This document shows positions 47,943 through 56,985 of a stretch of DNA of 64,000 bases, in pieces. Below the pieces are notes generated by a model. That model saw only the letters and a list, made by a program, of their open reading frames with translations. It made no database searches and was not told the DNA's origin. The translations under genes and the position numbers were made by a program. Source of the stretch: JAVDCA01 sp035293985 (GTDB taxonomy: Bacteria > Pseudomonadota > Alphaproteobacteria > Rhizobiales > Xanthobacteraceae); NCBI GenBank assembly GCA_035293985.1, contig DATGLS010000050.1:1-64000 (forward strand), written 5' to 3'. Positions within the stretch are counted from its first letter, which is position 1, and each line of letters opens with the position of its first letter.

Positions 47943-48923
47943 ATGTCAGGTCTGCATCGGCGGCAATTTCTCGGTGTCGTGGCAGGGGTCGCGGCGCTGC
48001 CAACATTGGCGCGCGTCGCATACGCAGACACGTATCCGACCCGGCCGGTGCACATGCTGGTCGGCTTCGCCCCTGGCGGCGGCACCGACGTGATGGCGCG
48101 CGCCGTCCAGCCTGGACTTTCCGAGCGGCTCGGCCAGACGATCGTGATCGAGAACCGGCCCGGCGCCGGGACCAATATCGCGACCGAGGCCGTCATCCAC
48201 GCGACGCCGGACGGCTATACGCTGCTGGCCGCGAGCCTCGCCAATGCGGGCAACGCGACGCTTTACCCCGATCTCAAGTTCAACTTCATTCGCGACACCG
48301 TGCCGATCTCCGGCATCGCGCTCGATCCGTTCGTGCTGCAGGTGACGCCATCGCTGCCGGTGAAGACGATCCCTGAGCTCATCGCCTACGCCAAGGCACA
48401 TCCCGGCAAGGTGCTGTTCGGCTCCGGCGGCATCGGCTCCGGCAACCAGCTCACGGCCGAGATGTTCAAGATGATGGCCGGCATCGACATCGTGCACGTG
48501 CCTTATCGTGGCGCCGGCCCCGCAATGGTCGACCTGATGGCCGGCCAGGTGCAGATGATGTTCAACACCATGTCGGCGTCGCTCGGGCACGTCAAAGGCG
48601 GCAAGATCCGCGCGCTCGGCGTCGCCACCAAGACGCCGCAAGCCGCCCTGCCGGGCGTGCCCACCGTCGCCGAGTTCGTGCCCGGCTACGAGGCGAGCTT
48701 CTGGACCGGCGTCGCCGGCCCGAAAGGGACGCCCGCCGAAGTGGTGGATAAGGTCAACAAGTCGGTCAATGGGGCGCTCGCCGACGATAAGCTCAAGGCC
48801 CGCTTCGCCGAATGGGGTGCGACCGCGCTGACCGGCTCGCCCGCCGATTTCGCCAAGTTCGTCGCCGACGAAACCGAGAAATGGGGCAAGGTCATCCGCA
48901 CCGCCAACATCAAGGCGGAGTGA
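47943..48923 (+). CDS. TctC/Bug-family substrate-binding protein, Tat-like signal
   Basis: A 326-residue periplasmic binding protein starting MSGLHRRQFLGVVAGVAALP, with a twin-arginine-like RRQFLG motif. Bug landmarks: MLVGFAPGGGTDVMARAVQ, IVIENRPGAGTNIATEAVIH, GKVLFGSGGIGSGNQLTAEM and VHVPYRGAGPAMVDLMAGQ. GGGAGAAG precedes the ATG. The next gene downstream is an MmgE/PrpD protein; pairs of this type occur in carboxylate catabolic loci, so an organic acid ligand is likely. No TctA/TctB permease is in the window. Confidence 0.88.
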   Translation: MSGLHRRQFLGVVAGVAALPTLARVAYADTYPTRPVHMLVGFAPGGGTDVMARAVQPGLSERLGQTIVIENRPGAGTNIATEAVIHATPDGYTLLAASLANAGNATLYPDLKFNFIRDTVPISGIALDPFVLQVTPSLPVKTIPELIAYAKAHPGKVLFGSGGIGSGNQLTAEMFKMMAGIDIVHVPYRGAGPAMVDLMAGQVQMMFNTMSASLGHVKGGKIRALGVATKTPQAALPGVPTVAEFVPGYEASFWTGVAGPKGTPAEVVDKVNKSVNGALADDKLKARFAEWGATALTGSPADFAKFVADETEKWGKVIRTANIKAE

Positions 48924-48941
48924 TTTACCGACGCATCCGGC

Positions 48942-49033
48942 ATTCGCGTGCGTCATGCCAGCAAAGAGGGGCATCCACGTCTTGCGTTGTCAGAAAGCAA
49001 GACGTGGCTCGCCGGGACACGCCCGGCCATGAC
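48942..49033. repeat. Intergenic palindrome (CCACGTCTTGC...GCAAGACGTGG)
   Basis: Inner arms of 11 bp are perfect (48975-48985 and 48997-49007), and the outer GTCATGCC/GGCCATGAC match is looser. It belongs to the 'GTCATGGCCGG' family. It lies between the TctC and MmgE/PrpD genes, where it may attenuate read-through within the operon. Confidence 0.75.
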
Positions 49034-49048
49034 GGATTACTGTCGCGC

Positions 49049-50452
49049 ATGACCAGCTCCCAGTCCCCTCTCCTGCCGGACGCCACCCGCACGCTCGCGC
49101 GCTTCGCGGCCGAGACGCCGCCCGACGCCATCCCGGCCGACGTCGTCGAGCGCATCAAGCTCAGCTTCCTCGACGGGCTCGGCGTGAGCCTGCGCGGCAC
49201 GACGTTTCCATGGACCCGCATGGTGCGCGACTTCGTGCAGCAGGAAGGCGGCGATGCAGTCGCGTCCTTGTGGGGCACGGGCGCGCGCACCTCGCTCGGC
49301 AACGCGGTCTTGTTCAACGGCACCGCCGGGCACGCGTTCGAGATGGATGACATTCACAAGGAGTCGATCATCCATCCGAACTCGCTCGCCGCTCCGGTCG
49401 CACTGGCGCTCGCCGAGGCCGATCCGTCGCTGTCCGGCCGCGAGATCGCCATCGCGCTCACGCTCGGCTACGAGGTGGGCCTGCGCATCGGCAATGCCGC
49501 GACGACGGCGCTTTTTCTCAACGGCTTTCATCCCCAAGGCACATCCGGCGCCTTCGTCGCCGCCGCGACCGCCGGCCGGCTGCTGCGCCTCGACGCCGAG
49601 AAGATGCAGCACGCACTCGGCATCGCGGGCTCGCTCGGCGCCGGCCTGATGGCCGCGCAGGAGGGCGCCATGGTCAAACGCCTGCACGCGGGCCGCGCGG
49701 CGCAGAGCGGCCTGACGGCGGCGCTGCTCGCCCGGCGCGGCTTCACGGGCATCTCCGACGTCGTCGAGGCGAGCTATGGCGGATTCCTGAGCTCGCTCGC
49801 GCGCACGCCCAACGTCGCGCGCCTGCTCGAGGGTCTCGGCACCGACTGGGAAGCCGGCAAGGTCGGTTTCAAGATGTATCCGAACGTCACCAGCATCCAC
49901 GCCGCGCTCGACGGCCTGCGCGCCATACTGGTCGAGGAGAAAGTGAACGCCGGGCAGATCAAGGAAATCCGTGTCGGCTGCGGCCACATGACGTTCGTGC
50001 ACACCGCCTGGGACTACCGCCCGGTCGGGACGACGGCGGCGCAGATGAACATGTACTATGGCCTGAGCGTCATGGCGCAGCGCCGCAACGTCGGCGCCGC
50101 AGATTACGCGGACGAAACGATCGCCGATCCAAAAATTCTCGCCTTCATCCCGCGCATCAAGGTCGCGGAAGATCCCGAGATCGAAGCCAAGGGCCCCGCC
50201 CTGCGCCACGCCGCCCGCGTCGCCGTGATCACCGCTGACGGCCAGCACCTGAGCCGCGACGTGTGGCACCGTCGCGGCAGCCCCGAGAACCCGGTCAGCC
50301 GCGCCGAGGTCGAGGAGAAATTCGCCGCCAACGTCGACGGGCTCCTCGCCACCGAGCCTGCCGCACGCTTGCAGTCTCTCGTCGCGAGGCTCGACACCTT
50401 GGCTGACGTCGGCGAGATCGCCGCCATCATGGCGAGCCGGGCCGGCACCTGA
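49049..50452 (+). CDS. MmgE/PrpD family protein
   Basis: A 467-residue protein of the MmgE/PrpD fold (2-methylcitrate dehydratase and cis-aconitate decarboxylase relatives). Characteristic segments are ERIKLSFLDGLGVSLRG, NGTAGHAFEMDDIHKESIIH (conserved His/Asp), YEVGLRIGNAATTALFLNGF, GAFVAAATAGRLLRLDAE and VKRLHAGRAAQSGLTAALLA. It probably acts as a lyase or hydratase on an organic acid. Many homologues in Bradyrhizobium-like genomes lie beside Bug-type binding proteins, as here. The exact substrate is unknown. Confidence 0.85.
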   Translation: MTSSQSPLLPDATRTLARFAAETPPDAIPADVVERIKLSFLDGLGVSLRGTTFPWTRMVRDFVQQEGGDAVASLWGTGARTSLGNAVLFNGTAGHAFEMDDIHKESIIHPNSLAAPVALALAEADPSLSGREIAIALTLGYEVGLRIGNAATTALFLNGFHPQGTSGAFVAAATAGRLLRLDAEKMQHALGIAGSLGAGLMAAQEGAMVKRLHAGRAAQSGLTAALLARRGFTGISDVVEASYGGFLSSLARTPNVARLLEGLGTDWEAGKVGFKMYPNVTSIHAALDGLRAILVEEKVNAGQIKEIRVGCGHMTFVHTAWDYRPVGTTAAQMNMYYGLSVMAQRRNVGAADYADETIADPKILAFIPRIKVAEDPEIEAKGPALRHAARVAVITADGQHLSRDVWHRRGSPENPVSRAEVEEKFAANVDGLLATEPAARLQSLVARLDTLADVGEIAAIMASRAGT

Positions 50453-50503
50453 GCGCAGCTGCGCCGCCGAGCTCCGCCACCTTCGGTCGGCGCGCCGGTC
50501 GAC

Positions 50504-50875
50504 TCAGCGCGTCGTGCAGACCCAGCGCTGGACGCTGCAGTCGTCCGCATGCTTGCGGCAGCCGCGCATCGCGATCTCTTCCGCCTCACCGCGGCTGGTC
50601 GCCCAACCGGTCCCATAGCTGTGGTCGGACGAAGTCGCGATCGCGCCGCACGCGTTCCTGAACCACAGCACGGGCTCGCAGCTACCGCCGCATTTCGACG
50701 TGGCTTCATTCTCGGCGGCGTCGCGCGAGCCGTAATCATAGGCCCAGCCGAGCGCGCCGTTCTCGACCGAGAACGCGATCGCGCCGTAGTAGTCACGCGC
50801 CGACGCCGGCACCGCCTGCATCGCCAGCGCGCAAATGAAAGCGCCTGCAGTCAGCAGTTTTTGGTGATTCATCAT
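50504..50875 (-). CDS. DUF4189-domain secreted protein
   Basis: A 123-residue protein with a signal peptide (LTAGAFICALAMQAVPASA) followed by one DUF4189 domain: YYGAIAFSVENGALGWAYDY, AAENEATSKCGG, CEPVLWFRNACGAIA and AEEIAMRGCRKHADDC. Six or more Cys indicate disulfides. Similar proteins are secreted by many rhizobia and mycobacteria; no biochemical role is established. The start is one of two adjacent ATG codons. It is transcribed away from the next plus-strand gene. Confidence 0.8.
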   Translation of the reverse strand: MMNHQKLLTAGAFICALAMQAVPASARDYYGAIAFSVENGALGWAYDYGSRDAAENEATSKCGGSCEPVLWFRNACGAIATSSDHSYGTGWATSRGEAEEIAMRGCRKHADDCSVQRWVCTTR

Positions 50876-51059
50876 GGGTCCCCCAACCGAACTGGCGGAG
50901 GTAAATTTAAGTCGGTCGCGCCCGCCGTCAAGCAGGCGCGTCGCCACGGGGGTGCACGGACAGGGGTCCCTGCGGCTAGGCATGCCGCGGTGCACATGTT
51001 ACGCTTCGTCACATTGAGATTGAGAATCCGGGCCATTTCCCGGGGCATGGAGACATCCG

Positions 51060-51749
51060 ATGGCGTTGAGAACACTCTCCGCCGCCACCCTGGCGGCTAT
51101 TGCGGCCGCGGCAATACCGGCACTTGCGCGCGCACCGGCCCCGCTCGTGCCGATCGCGCTGGTCGAGGACGTCAAAAGTGCGTCCGCCGGCGTCGAGTTC
51201 ATGGACTATGTGGGCGCCGGGCAGGTGATCAAGCTCGGTCCGCACGACACACTGGTGCTGAGCTATCTCACGTCGTGCCAGCACGAGACCATTACGGGCG
51301 GCACCGTGACGATCGGCTTCAAGGAGAGCACCGTGCAGGGCGGCGAGGTCGCGCGCGCGACCGTGCCGTGCGACGGCGGCAACATGCAGATGAGCTCGGC
51401 AGAGGCGAGCAAGAGCGCCGCGACTGCCTTTCGGGTTCAAGGCGCCGAGATCCATCCCACCATCTTTGCCCGCAACCCGATGGTGCGATTGCCCAAGGAC
51501 CTGCCGCGCGACGCGCGCACGCTCGTCTTCACGCCCACCGAGAAGTCGAGCGAGCGTCCCCACACGATCGTGGTCGACGAACAGTACGTGACTGCCGGCT
51601 TCTACGATATGGCCGACATCAACCTCAATCTCACGCCCGGCGTCGTCTACGAGGTGACCATCGGCACCCACAAGCTGACCTTCGCGGTCGCGCCCGACGC
51701 CAAGGAGGGGCGTCCGCCGGTCGCCACCCGCCTGCTGCGACTGCCGTAG
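51060..51749 (+). CDS. Exported protein upstream of the CHASE2-SpoIIE gene
   Basis: A 229-residue protein with a signal peptide (LSAATLAAIAAAAIPALARA). The mature part is beta-rich, starting PLVPIALVEDVKSASAGVEF and MDYVGAGQVIKLGPHDTLVL, with SYLTSCQHETITGGTVTIGF and two Cys. It ends only 18 bp before the CHASE2-SpoIIE gene, so the two probably form an operon. This suggests it supplies a periplasmic input to the CHASE2 sensor domain, which is inference. I do not recognise a named family. Confidence 0.7.
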   Translation: MALRTLSAATLAAIAAAAIPALARAPAPLVPIALVEDVKSASAGVEFMDYVGAGQVIKLGPHDTLVLSYLTSCQHETITGGTVTIGFKESTVQGGEVARATVPCDGGNMQMSSAEASKSAATAFRVQGAEIHPTIFARNPMVRLPKDLPRDARTLVFTPTEKSSERPHTIVVDEQYVTAGFYDMADINLNLTPGVVYEVTIGTHKLTFAVAPDAKEGRPPVATRLLRLP

Positions 51750-51767
51750 CGCCCCCCGCTCGCCGCG

Positions 51768-53804
51768 ATGCATCGGAACCGCTTGCGCGCCGCCGCCGCG
51801 GGCGCGCTGATCGCGCTCGTGGCCGGCCTCGTCGCCGCCTCCCCCGCCTTCGACGGGCTGCGCGGTCTCTCGATCGATCTTCTCACCATGCTGCGCTGGC
51901 GCGCCGTCGGCGATGCCCATACGCCGGATACGTCCCCCGCCGTCGTGGTCGCGCTCGATGAGGAGACGTTTCGCACGCCGCCGTTCGCCGGCAGCCCGAG
52001 TGTCGTTTGGACGCCGGAGCTTGCCCGCGTGCTCAATGCGCTCGTCGACGGCGGCGCCAAGGTGGTCGGCTTCGACGTGATCTTCCCGACGTCGATCGAG
52101 CAGTCGGCCGTGCCGTTCGGCGACGAGACGCTCGGCGCGCGCCTGCACGGCTTCGATCGCGATTTCCTGCGCGCCCTCGCGCTCGGCGCGCGCGCCGGCA
52201 AGATCGTGCTCGGCGAGGCGCAGCACCAGGCGAGCCCGGTGCTGCCCTCGCCCGGCCAGCGCGCGGCGGTCGGGTTCACCCGCAACATCCGGCCGCTCAA
52301 CGTGTTCAGCGACGCCGACGGCGTAATCCGCCGCGTGCCCCTCGCCTTCATGGTCGACGGCGCGCCGCTCGCCGCCATGTCCGCCGAGCTCGCGGCACGC
52401 GCCGGCGCGCCGCCGCGGCCGCAAGCTGGCGTCGCCGACACGCTCACGCTCAACTTCGCCGCCGACGCCGGCGACATCCCGACCTATTCGCTCGCCGACC
52501 TGCGCGCCTGCGCCGAGAAGGGTGAAACCGATTTCTTCCGGCGCCATTTCGCGGGAAAAGTCGTGCTGATCGGCACCGTGCTCGACGTCGAGGATCGCAA
52601 GATCACGTCGGCGCGCTTCGCGGTCGCGCCCGAAGGCGCGCCCGGCGGGCGCTGCGTGCTTCCGGCCCCCGCCGCGCGGCAGTCGTTCATCCGCGACTCG
52701 ATCTCCGGCGTCTACATCCAGGCGACGGCGGTGAACAATCTCATCCGCGGCGAGGATCTGCGCGACTTCGGCCGGCTCGGGAGCGGCCTCGCGGCGTTCG
52801 TGCTCGCCGCGATTGCGGTCGCGGCCGCGCTCGGGCTTGGGCCTGCCGCGGCGGCCTTCGCGTTTCTCGGGATCGGGTCCCTGTGGACAGCGGGCGCAAC
52901 GGTCGCGTTTGGTCACGCCGTCGCACTGCCGCTGGTCGAGCCGCTCGCGACCGCGGTCGTCGCACTTGGCATGACCATCGGCTATCGCCTGATCGTCGCC
53001 GACCGCCTCATGGCGCTGCAGCGCGAGCGGGAGCGCGCGCACGAGGCCGAGATGGAAAGCGCCGCCGCGATCCAGCGCGCCATGCTGCCGCGCGGCGAGC
53101 CGGGCGGGGCCGCCGGGCGGCTCGACATCTTCGCCCACATGACGCCGGCGCGCGAGGTCGGCGGCGACCTCTACGACATCGTCAAGCTCGACGAGAACCG
53201 GATCGCCATCACCATCGGCGACGTGTGCGGCAAGGGCATTCCGGCCTCTCTTTTCATGGCAATCACGCAGACCGTGATGCGGCTCGTCGTGCGCACCGGC
53301 CATGACCTGCAGGCGGAGGTGAAGACCGCGAACGAGCTCCTGGTCGCCAACAACACCGAGGAGATGTTCACGACGCTGTTCTGCGGCGTAATCGATGTCA
53401 CGGCCGGCACCCTCACCTATTGCAACTGCGGCCACAATCCGCCGCTGCTGCTGCGCCAGGGCGCCGACGCGTTCGAGGCGCTGCGCAACTGCGGCCCACC
53501 TCTCGCCGTGATGGAGGACATCGTCTATGTGCCGCGCACGCTCCCGCTCTCGCCCGGCGATCTGCTGCTGCTCTACACCGACGGCGTCACCGAAGCCGAG
53601 AACCCGCAAGCCGCCCAGTTCGGGATGAAGCGACTCCAGGACGCGATCCTCGCGGCGCGGCGCAAGCCGGCGCGCCTCGTGGTCGAGCACGTGGTCGAAC
53701 GGGTCGCTGCCTTCACGGCCGGCGCGCCGCAGTCGGACGACATCACGTGTGTTGCCGTGGTGGCGCTCGCTCCGGCGACGACCGCGCCCTCGCTTCCTGC
53801 TTAG
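51768..53804 (+). CDS. CHASE2-sensor PP2C/SpoIIE-type serine phosphatase
   Basis: A 678-residue membrane sensor. N-terminal helix, then a periplasmic CHASE2 domain (about 40-320; DLLTMLRWRAVGDAHTP, GAKVVGFDVIFP, RHFAGKVVLIGTVLD). Two or three helices follow (AAFVLAAIAVAAALGLG and others), then a cytoplasmic coiled coil (AEMESAAAIQRAMLP) and a SpoIIE/PP2C phosphatase: EVGGDLYDIVKLDENRIAIT, GDVCGKGIPASLFMAIT, LLLYTDGVTEAEN, QSDDITCVAVV. The Asp residues needed for metal binding are present. It probably dephosphorylates an anti-anti-sigma factor in a partner-switching pathway; no STAS or HATPase partner gene is nearby. Confidence 0.9.
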   Translation: MHRNRLRAAAAGALIALVAGLVAASPAFDGLRGLSIDLLTMLRWRAVGDAHTPDTSPAVVVALDEETFRTPPFAGSPSVVWTPELARVLNALVDGGAKVVGFDVIFPTSIEQSAVPFGDETLGARLHGFDRDFLRALALGARAGKIVLGEAQHQASPVLPSPGQRAAVGFTRNIRPLNVFSDADGVIRRVPLAFMVDGAPLAAMSAELAARAGAPPRPQAGVADTLTLNFAADAGDIPTYSLADLRACAEKGETDFFRRHFAGKVVLIGTVLDVEDRKITSARFAVAPEGAPGGRCVLPAPAARQSFIRDSISGVYIQATAVNNLIRGEDLRDFGRLGSGLAAFVLAAIAVAAALGLGPAAAAFAFLGIGSLWTAGATVAFGHAVALPLVEPLATAVVALGMTIGYRLIVADRLMALQRERERAHEAEMESAAAIQRAMLPRGEPGGAAGRLDIFAHMTPAREVGGDLYDIVKLDENRIAITIGDVCGKGIPASLFMAITQTVMRLVVRTGHDLQAEVKTANELLVANNTEEMFTTLFCGVIDVTAGTLTYCNCGHNPPLLLRQGADAFEALRNCGPPLAVMEDIVYVPRTLPLSPGDLLLLYTDGVTEAENPQAAQFGMKRLQDAILAARRKPARLVVEHVVERVAAFTAGAPQSDDITCVAVVALAPATTAPSLPA

Positions 53805-54976
53805 CGATCTGCTCGCGGCACGATCGAGGTTAGCCGATCGGGACGGAATTGCAGCGAGACGGCGCCCAGCCGGCGCGGATCGAGCGGCGGCAGGCGATCG
53901 GGCGCGAATGGCGCAAGATCGACGCGGCGCGCGCTGCCGTCGAGGATCAGCTCGCTCATCGCCTCGCCGGTCGCCGGCGCATTGAGCATACCCCACACGC
54001 TGTGGCCGGTGGCCACATAGGCGCATGCGGCGCCCGGCACGGCGCCGATCAGCGGCAGGCCGTCCTCGGTCACGGGACGAAAGCACGCCTGACGCGCGGT
54101 GATCGGCGCCTTGGCGAGCGCCGGCGAGATGCGGCGGCACAACGCCTCGAGCCGCGCATGCGCGCCCGCGTCGGGCGCGACATCGGCAGGATCGAGCGAT
54201 AGCTGGCTGGTCGACGAGATCGCGCAAACCCAGGTGCCGTCGCGGCGGGAAAACAGCTCGGGCGTGAGCATCTCGCCCTCCGCCTCGCGATATTCGAGAA
54301 AGACCGCGTCGGCCGGAATATCGTCGCCCGTGTCGAACACGAGGCTGTGGCCCTTGTAACCCATGACGGCGGGCAGCGGCAGCCAGCGCGCCGCCAGCAC
54401 CGACCACGGCCCCATCGCGATGACCACCGCGTTGCTCTCGATCACCTCACCGCTCGCGAGAGCGACGCCGCGCACGGCGCCATCGGGCGCGCGCACGAGG
54501 TCGACGGCCGCATCATGCCGCAGCAACGCGCCCTGCTCTTCGGCGGCACGGACCAGCCCGTTGGTGAACGCCCGCGGCTCGACCACCGCTGTCGTCTCGG
54601 GCGTGCCGAGCTTCGCCGTGATCGCCACCCCGTCGGCGAGCCACGGGCGCCCGCGCGGCGCGCGCACACTGCCATCGGCGGCTGCGTAACCGCCATAGGT
54701 CGTGAGCCGCCGATAACCCCAGGAATTGCCGAGCGCTTCGGCAAGCTCGGCATGGAGCGCAAAACTGCGCCGCGCCAGTTGATCGACCGGCGTGCCAGCA
54801 CACCAGTCGAGCGCCAGGAACCCGCCCGACTTGCCGGACGCGGCACCTGCGACCTCGTGCGGCTCGATCACCACCACCTGCGCGCCGCGCCGGCTGGCGA
54901 AATAGGCGATCGCGGCGCCGATCGCGCCGCCGCCGCAGATCACGATGCGCTTCCCGGTGCGATCCGGCGAGGTCAT
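53801..54976 (-). CDS. FAD-dependent oxidoreductase (DAO family)
   Basis: A 391-residue flavoprotein. The dinucleotide-binding motif is KRIVICGGGAIGAAIAYFAS (GxGxxG), followed by VVVIEPHEVAGAASGKSGGF, a second conserved block RPVTEDGLPLIGAVPG and the C-terminal FAD motif CAYVATGHSVWGMLNAPATG. This is the D-amino-acid/sarcosine-oxidase (DAO) type, oxidising a secondary or primary amine. It overlaps the beta-propeller gene by 4 bp (ATGA) and its stop overlaps the convergent phosphatase gene's stop. The substrate is unknown. Confidence 0.85.
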   Translation of the reverse strand: MTSPDRTGKRIVICGGGAIGAAIAYFASRRGAQVVVIEPHEVAGAASGKSGGFLALDWCAGTPVDQLARRSFALHAELAEALGNSWGYRRLTTYGGYAAADGSVRAPRGRPWLADGVAITAKLGTPETTAVVEPRAFTNGLVRAAEEQGALLRHDAAVDLVRAPDGAVRGVALASGEVIESNAVVIAMGPWSVLAARWLPLPAVMGYKGHSLVFDTGDDIPADAVFLEYREAEGEMLTPELFSRRDGTWVCAISSTSQLSLDPADVAPDAGAHARLEALCRRISPALAKAPITARQACFRPVTEDGLPLIGAVPGAACAYVATGHSVWGMLNAPATGEAMSELILDGSARRVDLAPFAPDRLPPLDPRRLGAVSLQFRPDRLTSIVPRADR

Positions 54977-55647
54977 GTTCGGCTCGAGAGCACGCTCATG
55001 CGCGCGCCGTGGCTCCGCCGCGGCCTGCGCACCACGCGCACCTTGCCGCTGTTGCCGCCGCCGCAGAAGAAGTGCTCGCCCCCATCGGACTCGAGCCCGG
55101 ATACCACGGTGCCGGACGGCATCTCGACGCGCTCCAGCACCTCGCCGCTGCGCGGATCGATGCGCCGCAGGTCGCTTTCCTCGCCCTCCCAGGTGCCGTG
55201 CCACAGCTCGCCGTCGACCCAGGTGACGCCGGTGACGTGGCGGTTCGCCTCGATCGTGCGCAGGATCGCGCCGGTCTGCGGGTCGACCTGATGGATTTTG
55301 CGGCTTCCGTGCTGGCCGACCCACAGCGCGCCTTCCGCCCAGGCAAGTCCCGAATTGTCGCCCTCGCTGGGCGCCGGAATCGTGTCCAGCACGCGCCCGC
55401 TCTTCGGATCGATCTTCTGGATGCGGCCGCCAGCGATCTGGAAGATGTGCACGCCGTCGAATGCGGTGCCGGCGCGCGCCGGCACGTCGATGACGCGCGC
55501 CTCCGCGCCGCTCGCGGGATCGAAAGCGACGAGGCGGTCGCCGCCCGCGAACCAAACATGCGCGCCGTCGAACGTAACGCCACCCACGTTGTCGACGCCC
55601 GCGAACGGGCCGTATTCGCGTACGATAGTGGCGCGCGATCGTTCCAT
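54973..55647 (-). CDS. Beta-propeller (PQQ/SMP30/glutamine-cyclotransferase-like) protein
   Basis: A ~224-residue protein made of repeated four-strand blades: VTFDGAHVWFAGGDRLVAFD, DGVHIFQIAGGRIQKIDPKS, LAWAEGALWVGQHGSRKIHQ, VTWVDGELWHGTWEGEESDL. The 'G..W......I..IDP.TG' pattern recurs. No signal peptide. It lies between a transcriptional regulator and an FAD oxidoreductase in one operon. It could be a small lactonase-like enzyme or a ligand-binding propeller. The first ATG of the frame overlaps the regulator stop; I chose the next, MERSRATIV, with AGGA upstream. Confidence 0.7.
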   Translation of the reverse strand: MERSRATIVREYGPFAGVDNVGGVTFDGAHVWFAGGDRLVAFDPASGAEARVIDVPARAGTAFDGVHIFQIAGGRIQKIDPKSGRVLDTIPAPSEGDNSGLAWAEGALWVGQHGSRKIHQVDPQTGAILRTIEANRHVTGVTWVDGELWHGTWEGEESDLRRIDPRSGEVLERVEMPSGTVVSGLESDGGEHFFCGGGNSGKVRVVRRPRRSHGARMSVLSSRT

Positions 55648-55657
55648 GCCCGCAATC

Positions 55658-56878
55658 CTAAACATCCGGCAGCGGCGCCGGAAGCAACAATGTGGTCGTG
55701 AAACCGCCGACCGGCGGCGTCATCCAGCGCCGCGCGCGGGCGCGGCCGAACGAATGCACCTTGCCCGACGCGGCGAGGGCATCGAGGGCCCGCTGCACCG
55801 TGCGTTGGCTGGCGCCGAGCGCCAGCGCGAGCGCCGAGGTCGACCACGCCTCGCCGTCGGCGAGAAACGCGAGCACCGCGGCATGCTCGCCCTCGACCGG
55901 CTGCGCCAGCACCACGACGTCGCGCGCCCGGCGCGGCATCAGCGTGAAACCCTGCCTCGTCGCGCGCACCTCGGCGAGGCCGTGCAGCACGCGGCGCAAC
56001 CGCGCGATCTCGACGCGCAGCCTGGCGCGGTGTGATTCATCCGCCTGCCTGCCGCGGAACGCGCGCGCCACCAGGGTCGCGCGCGGCACATCGTCCGGCC
56101 ACGCCTCGGCGAGCGTGCGCACGAGCGCGAACAGCACGGGACGGCGCGCCAGCGCGACCGTGGCGGCGCAATCGCGCACGACGTGGCGGCAGGCGTCGAC
56201 CACCAGCGCGCGGGAGGCGTAGAGGGCCTCGACTTCGTCGAGCCGGAGTGATCGCTCCGCGCCGCGCGCGATCAGCCGCGCGGCAGGGGTCGCGAGAATC
56301 TCGGCCGCGCTTTCGACCTCGGCAACGAGTGCCGGGATGCCGGCCGCATGCGCGGCGCCCGCCGCCCGCGCGAGCGCCGCCCGCGCCGTCTTCGTGCGCA
56401 AGCGGCGCAGCGCGATCCCGGCCGCCACCAGCTCGTGCGCGGCGCGCGCGGCGGGCGGAAGCGGCGCGGGTTCGAGCGCCGCGAGCGCGCGCTCGGCCGC
56501 GTCGAGCCGCCCGATCAGCAGCAGATGCCGGATTTCCAAGTGGCGCGCATGCGCGGCATTGAGCCGGTCGCCTTTTGCCGCGAGTGTCGCCCGCGCCGCC
56601 GCAAGCGCCTTGGCGGGCCAGCCGAGGTCCCGCGAGACGAGCGCGATCTCGGCCTGCGCGACCACGCAGCGCGCCCGCGCCACTGCCTCGCGCGGCGCAA
56701 AGGCGCGCTCGGCGCGGCGAAGCAGCATCCTGGCACGGGCAAGATCGCCGAGCTGCGCCATCGCGATCCCGCGCAACGCCAGCCCGGGAGCATCGTCGCG
56801 CAGCGCCACTCGGTTGAGTGCGTCGAGCGGATCACCTGCGGCGAGCGCCCGCGCCGCCGCCGCGATCACCGGCTCCAT
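55658..56878 (-). CDS. Helix-turn-helix regulator with TPR-like N-terminus
   Basis: A 406-residue Ala/Arg-rich protein. Residues 1-180 are all-alpha TPR-like repeats (GLALRGIAMAQLGDLARARM, HARHLEIRHLLLIGRLDAAE). The middle contains a winged-helix response-regulator-like segment (RRPVLFALVRTLAEAWPDDV, SHRARLRVEIARLRRVLHGL). The C-terminus has a second HTH (AWSTSALALALGASQRTVQR, ALDALAASGKVHSF). It resembles regulators found divergent from DUF899 genes in rhizobia. It probably controls the divergent DUF899 gene and its own operon. The ligand is unknown. Confidence 0.7.
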   Translation of the reverse strand: MEPVIAAAARALAAGDPLDALNRVALRDDAPGLALRGIAMAQLGDLARARMLLRRAERAFAPREAVARARCVVAQAEIALVSRDLGWPAKALAAARATLAAKGDRLNAAHARHLEIRHLLLIGRLDAAERALAALEPAPLPPAARAAHELVAAGIALRRLRTKTARAALARAAGAAHAAGIPALVAEVESAAEILATPAARLIARGAERSLRLDEVEALYASRALVVDACRHVVRDCAATVALARRPVLFALVRTLAEAWPDDVPRATLVARAFRGRQADESHRARLRVEIARLRRVLHGLAEVRATRQGFTLMPRRARDVVVLAQPVEGEHAAVLAFLADGEAWSTSALALALGASQRTVQRALDALAASGKVHSFGRARARRWMTPPVGGFTTTLLLPAPLPDV

Positions 56879-56985
56879 CGGAATCCCGTCACATTTGTCA
56901 CTCTCGGACGCTCCGTGTTCGCCCCTACTCTATCGCACGACCACGGCGCTCCGCAGCGTCGACCGAACGAGGGAACGGAGAGACC

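Noticed and set aside
51009..54407. Minus-strand frame of over 1100 codons opposite the CHASE2-SpoIIE gene
   Set aside because: The plus strand carries complete CHASE2 and SpoIIE motifs; the opposite frame is compositionally biased and motif-free.
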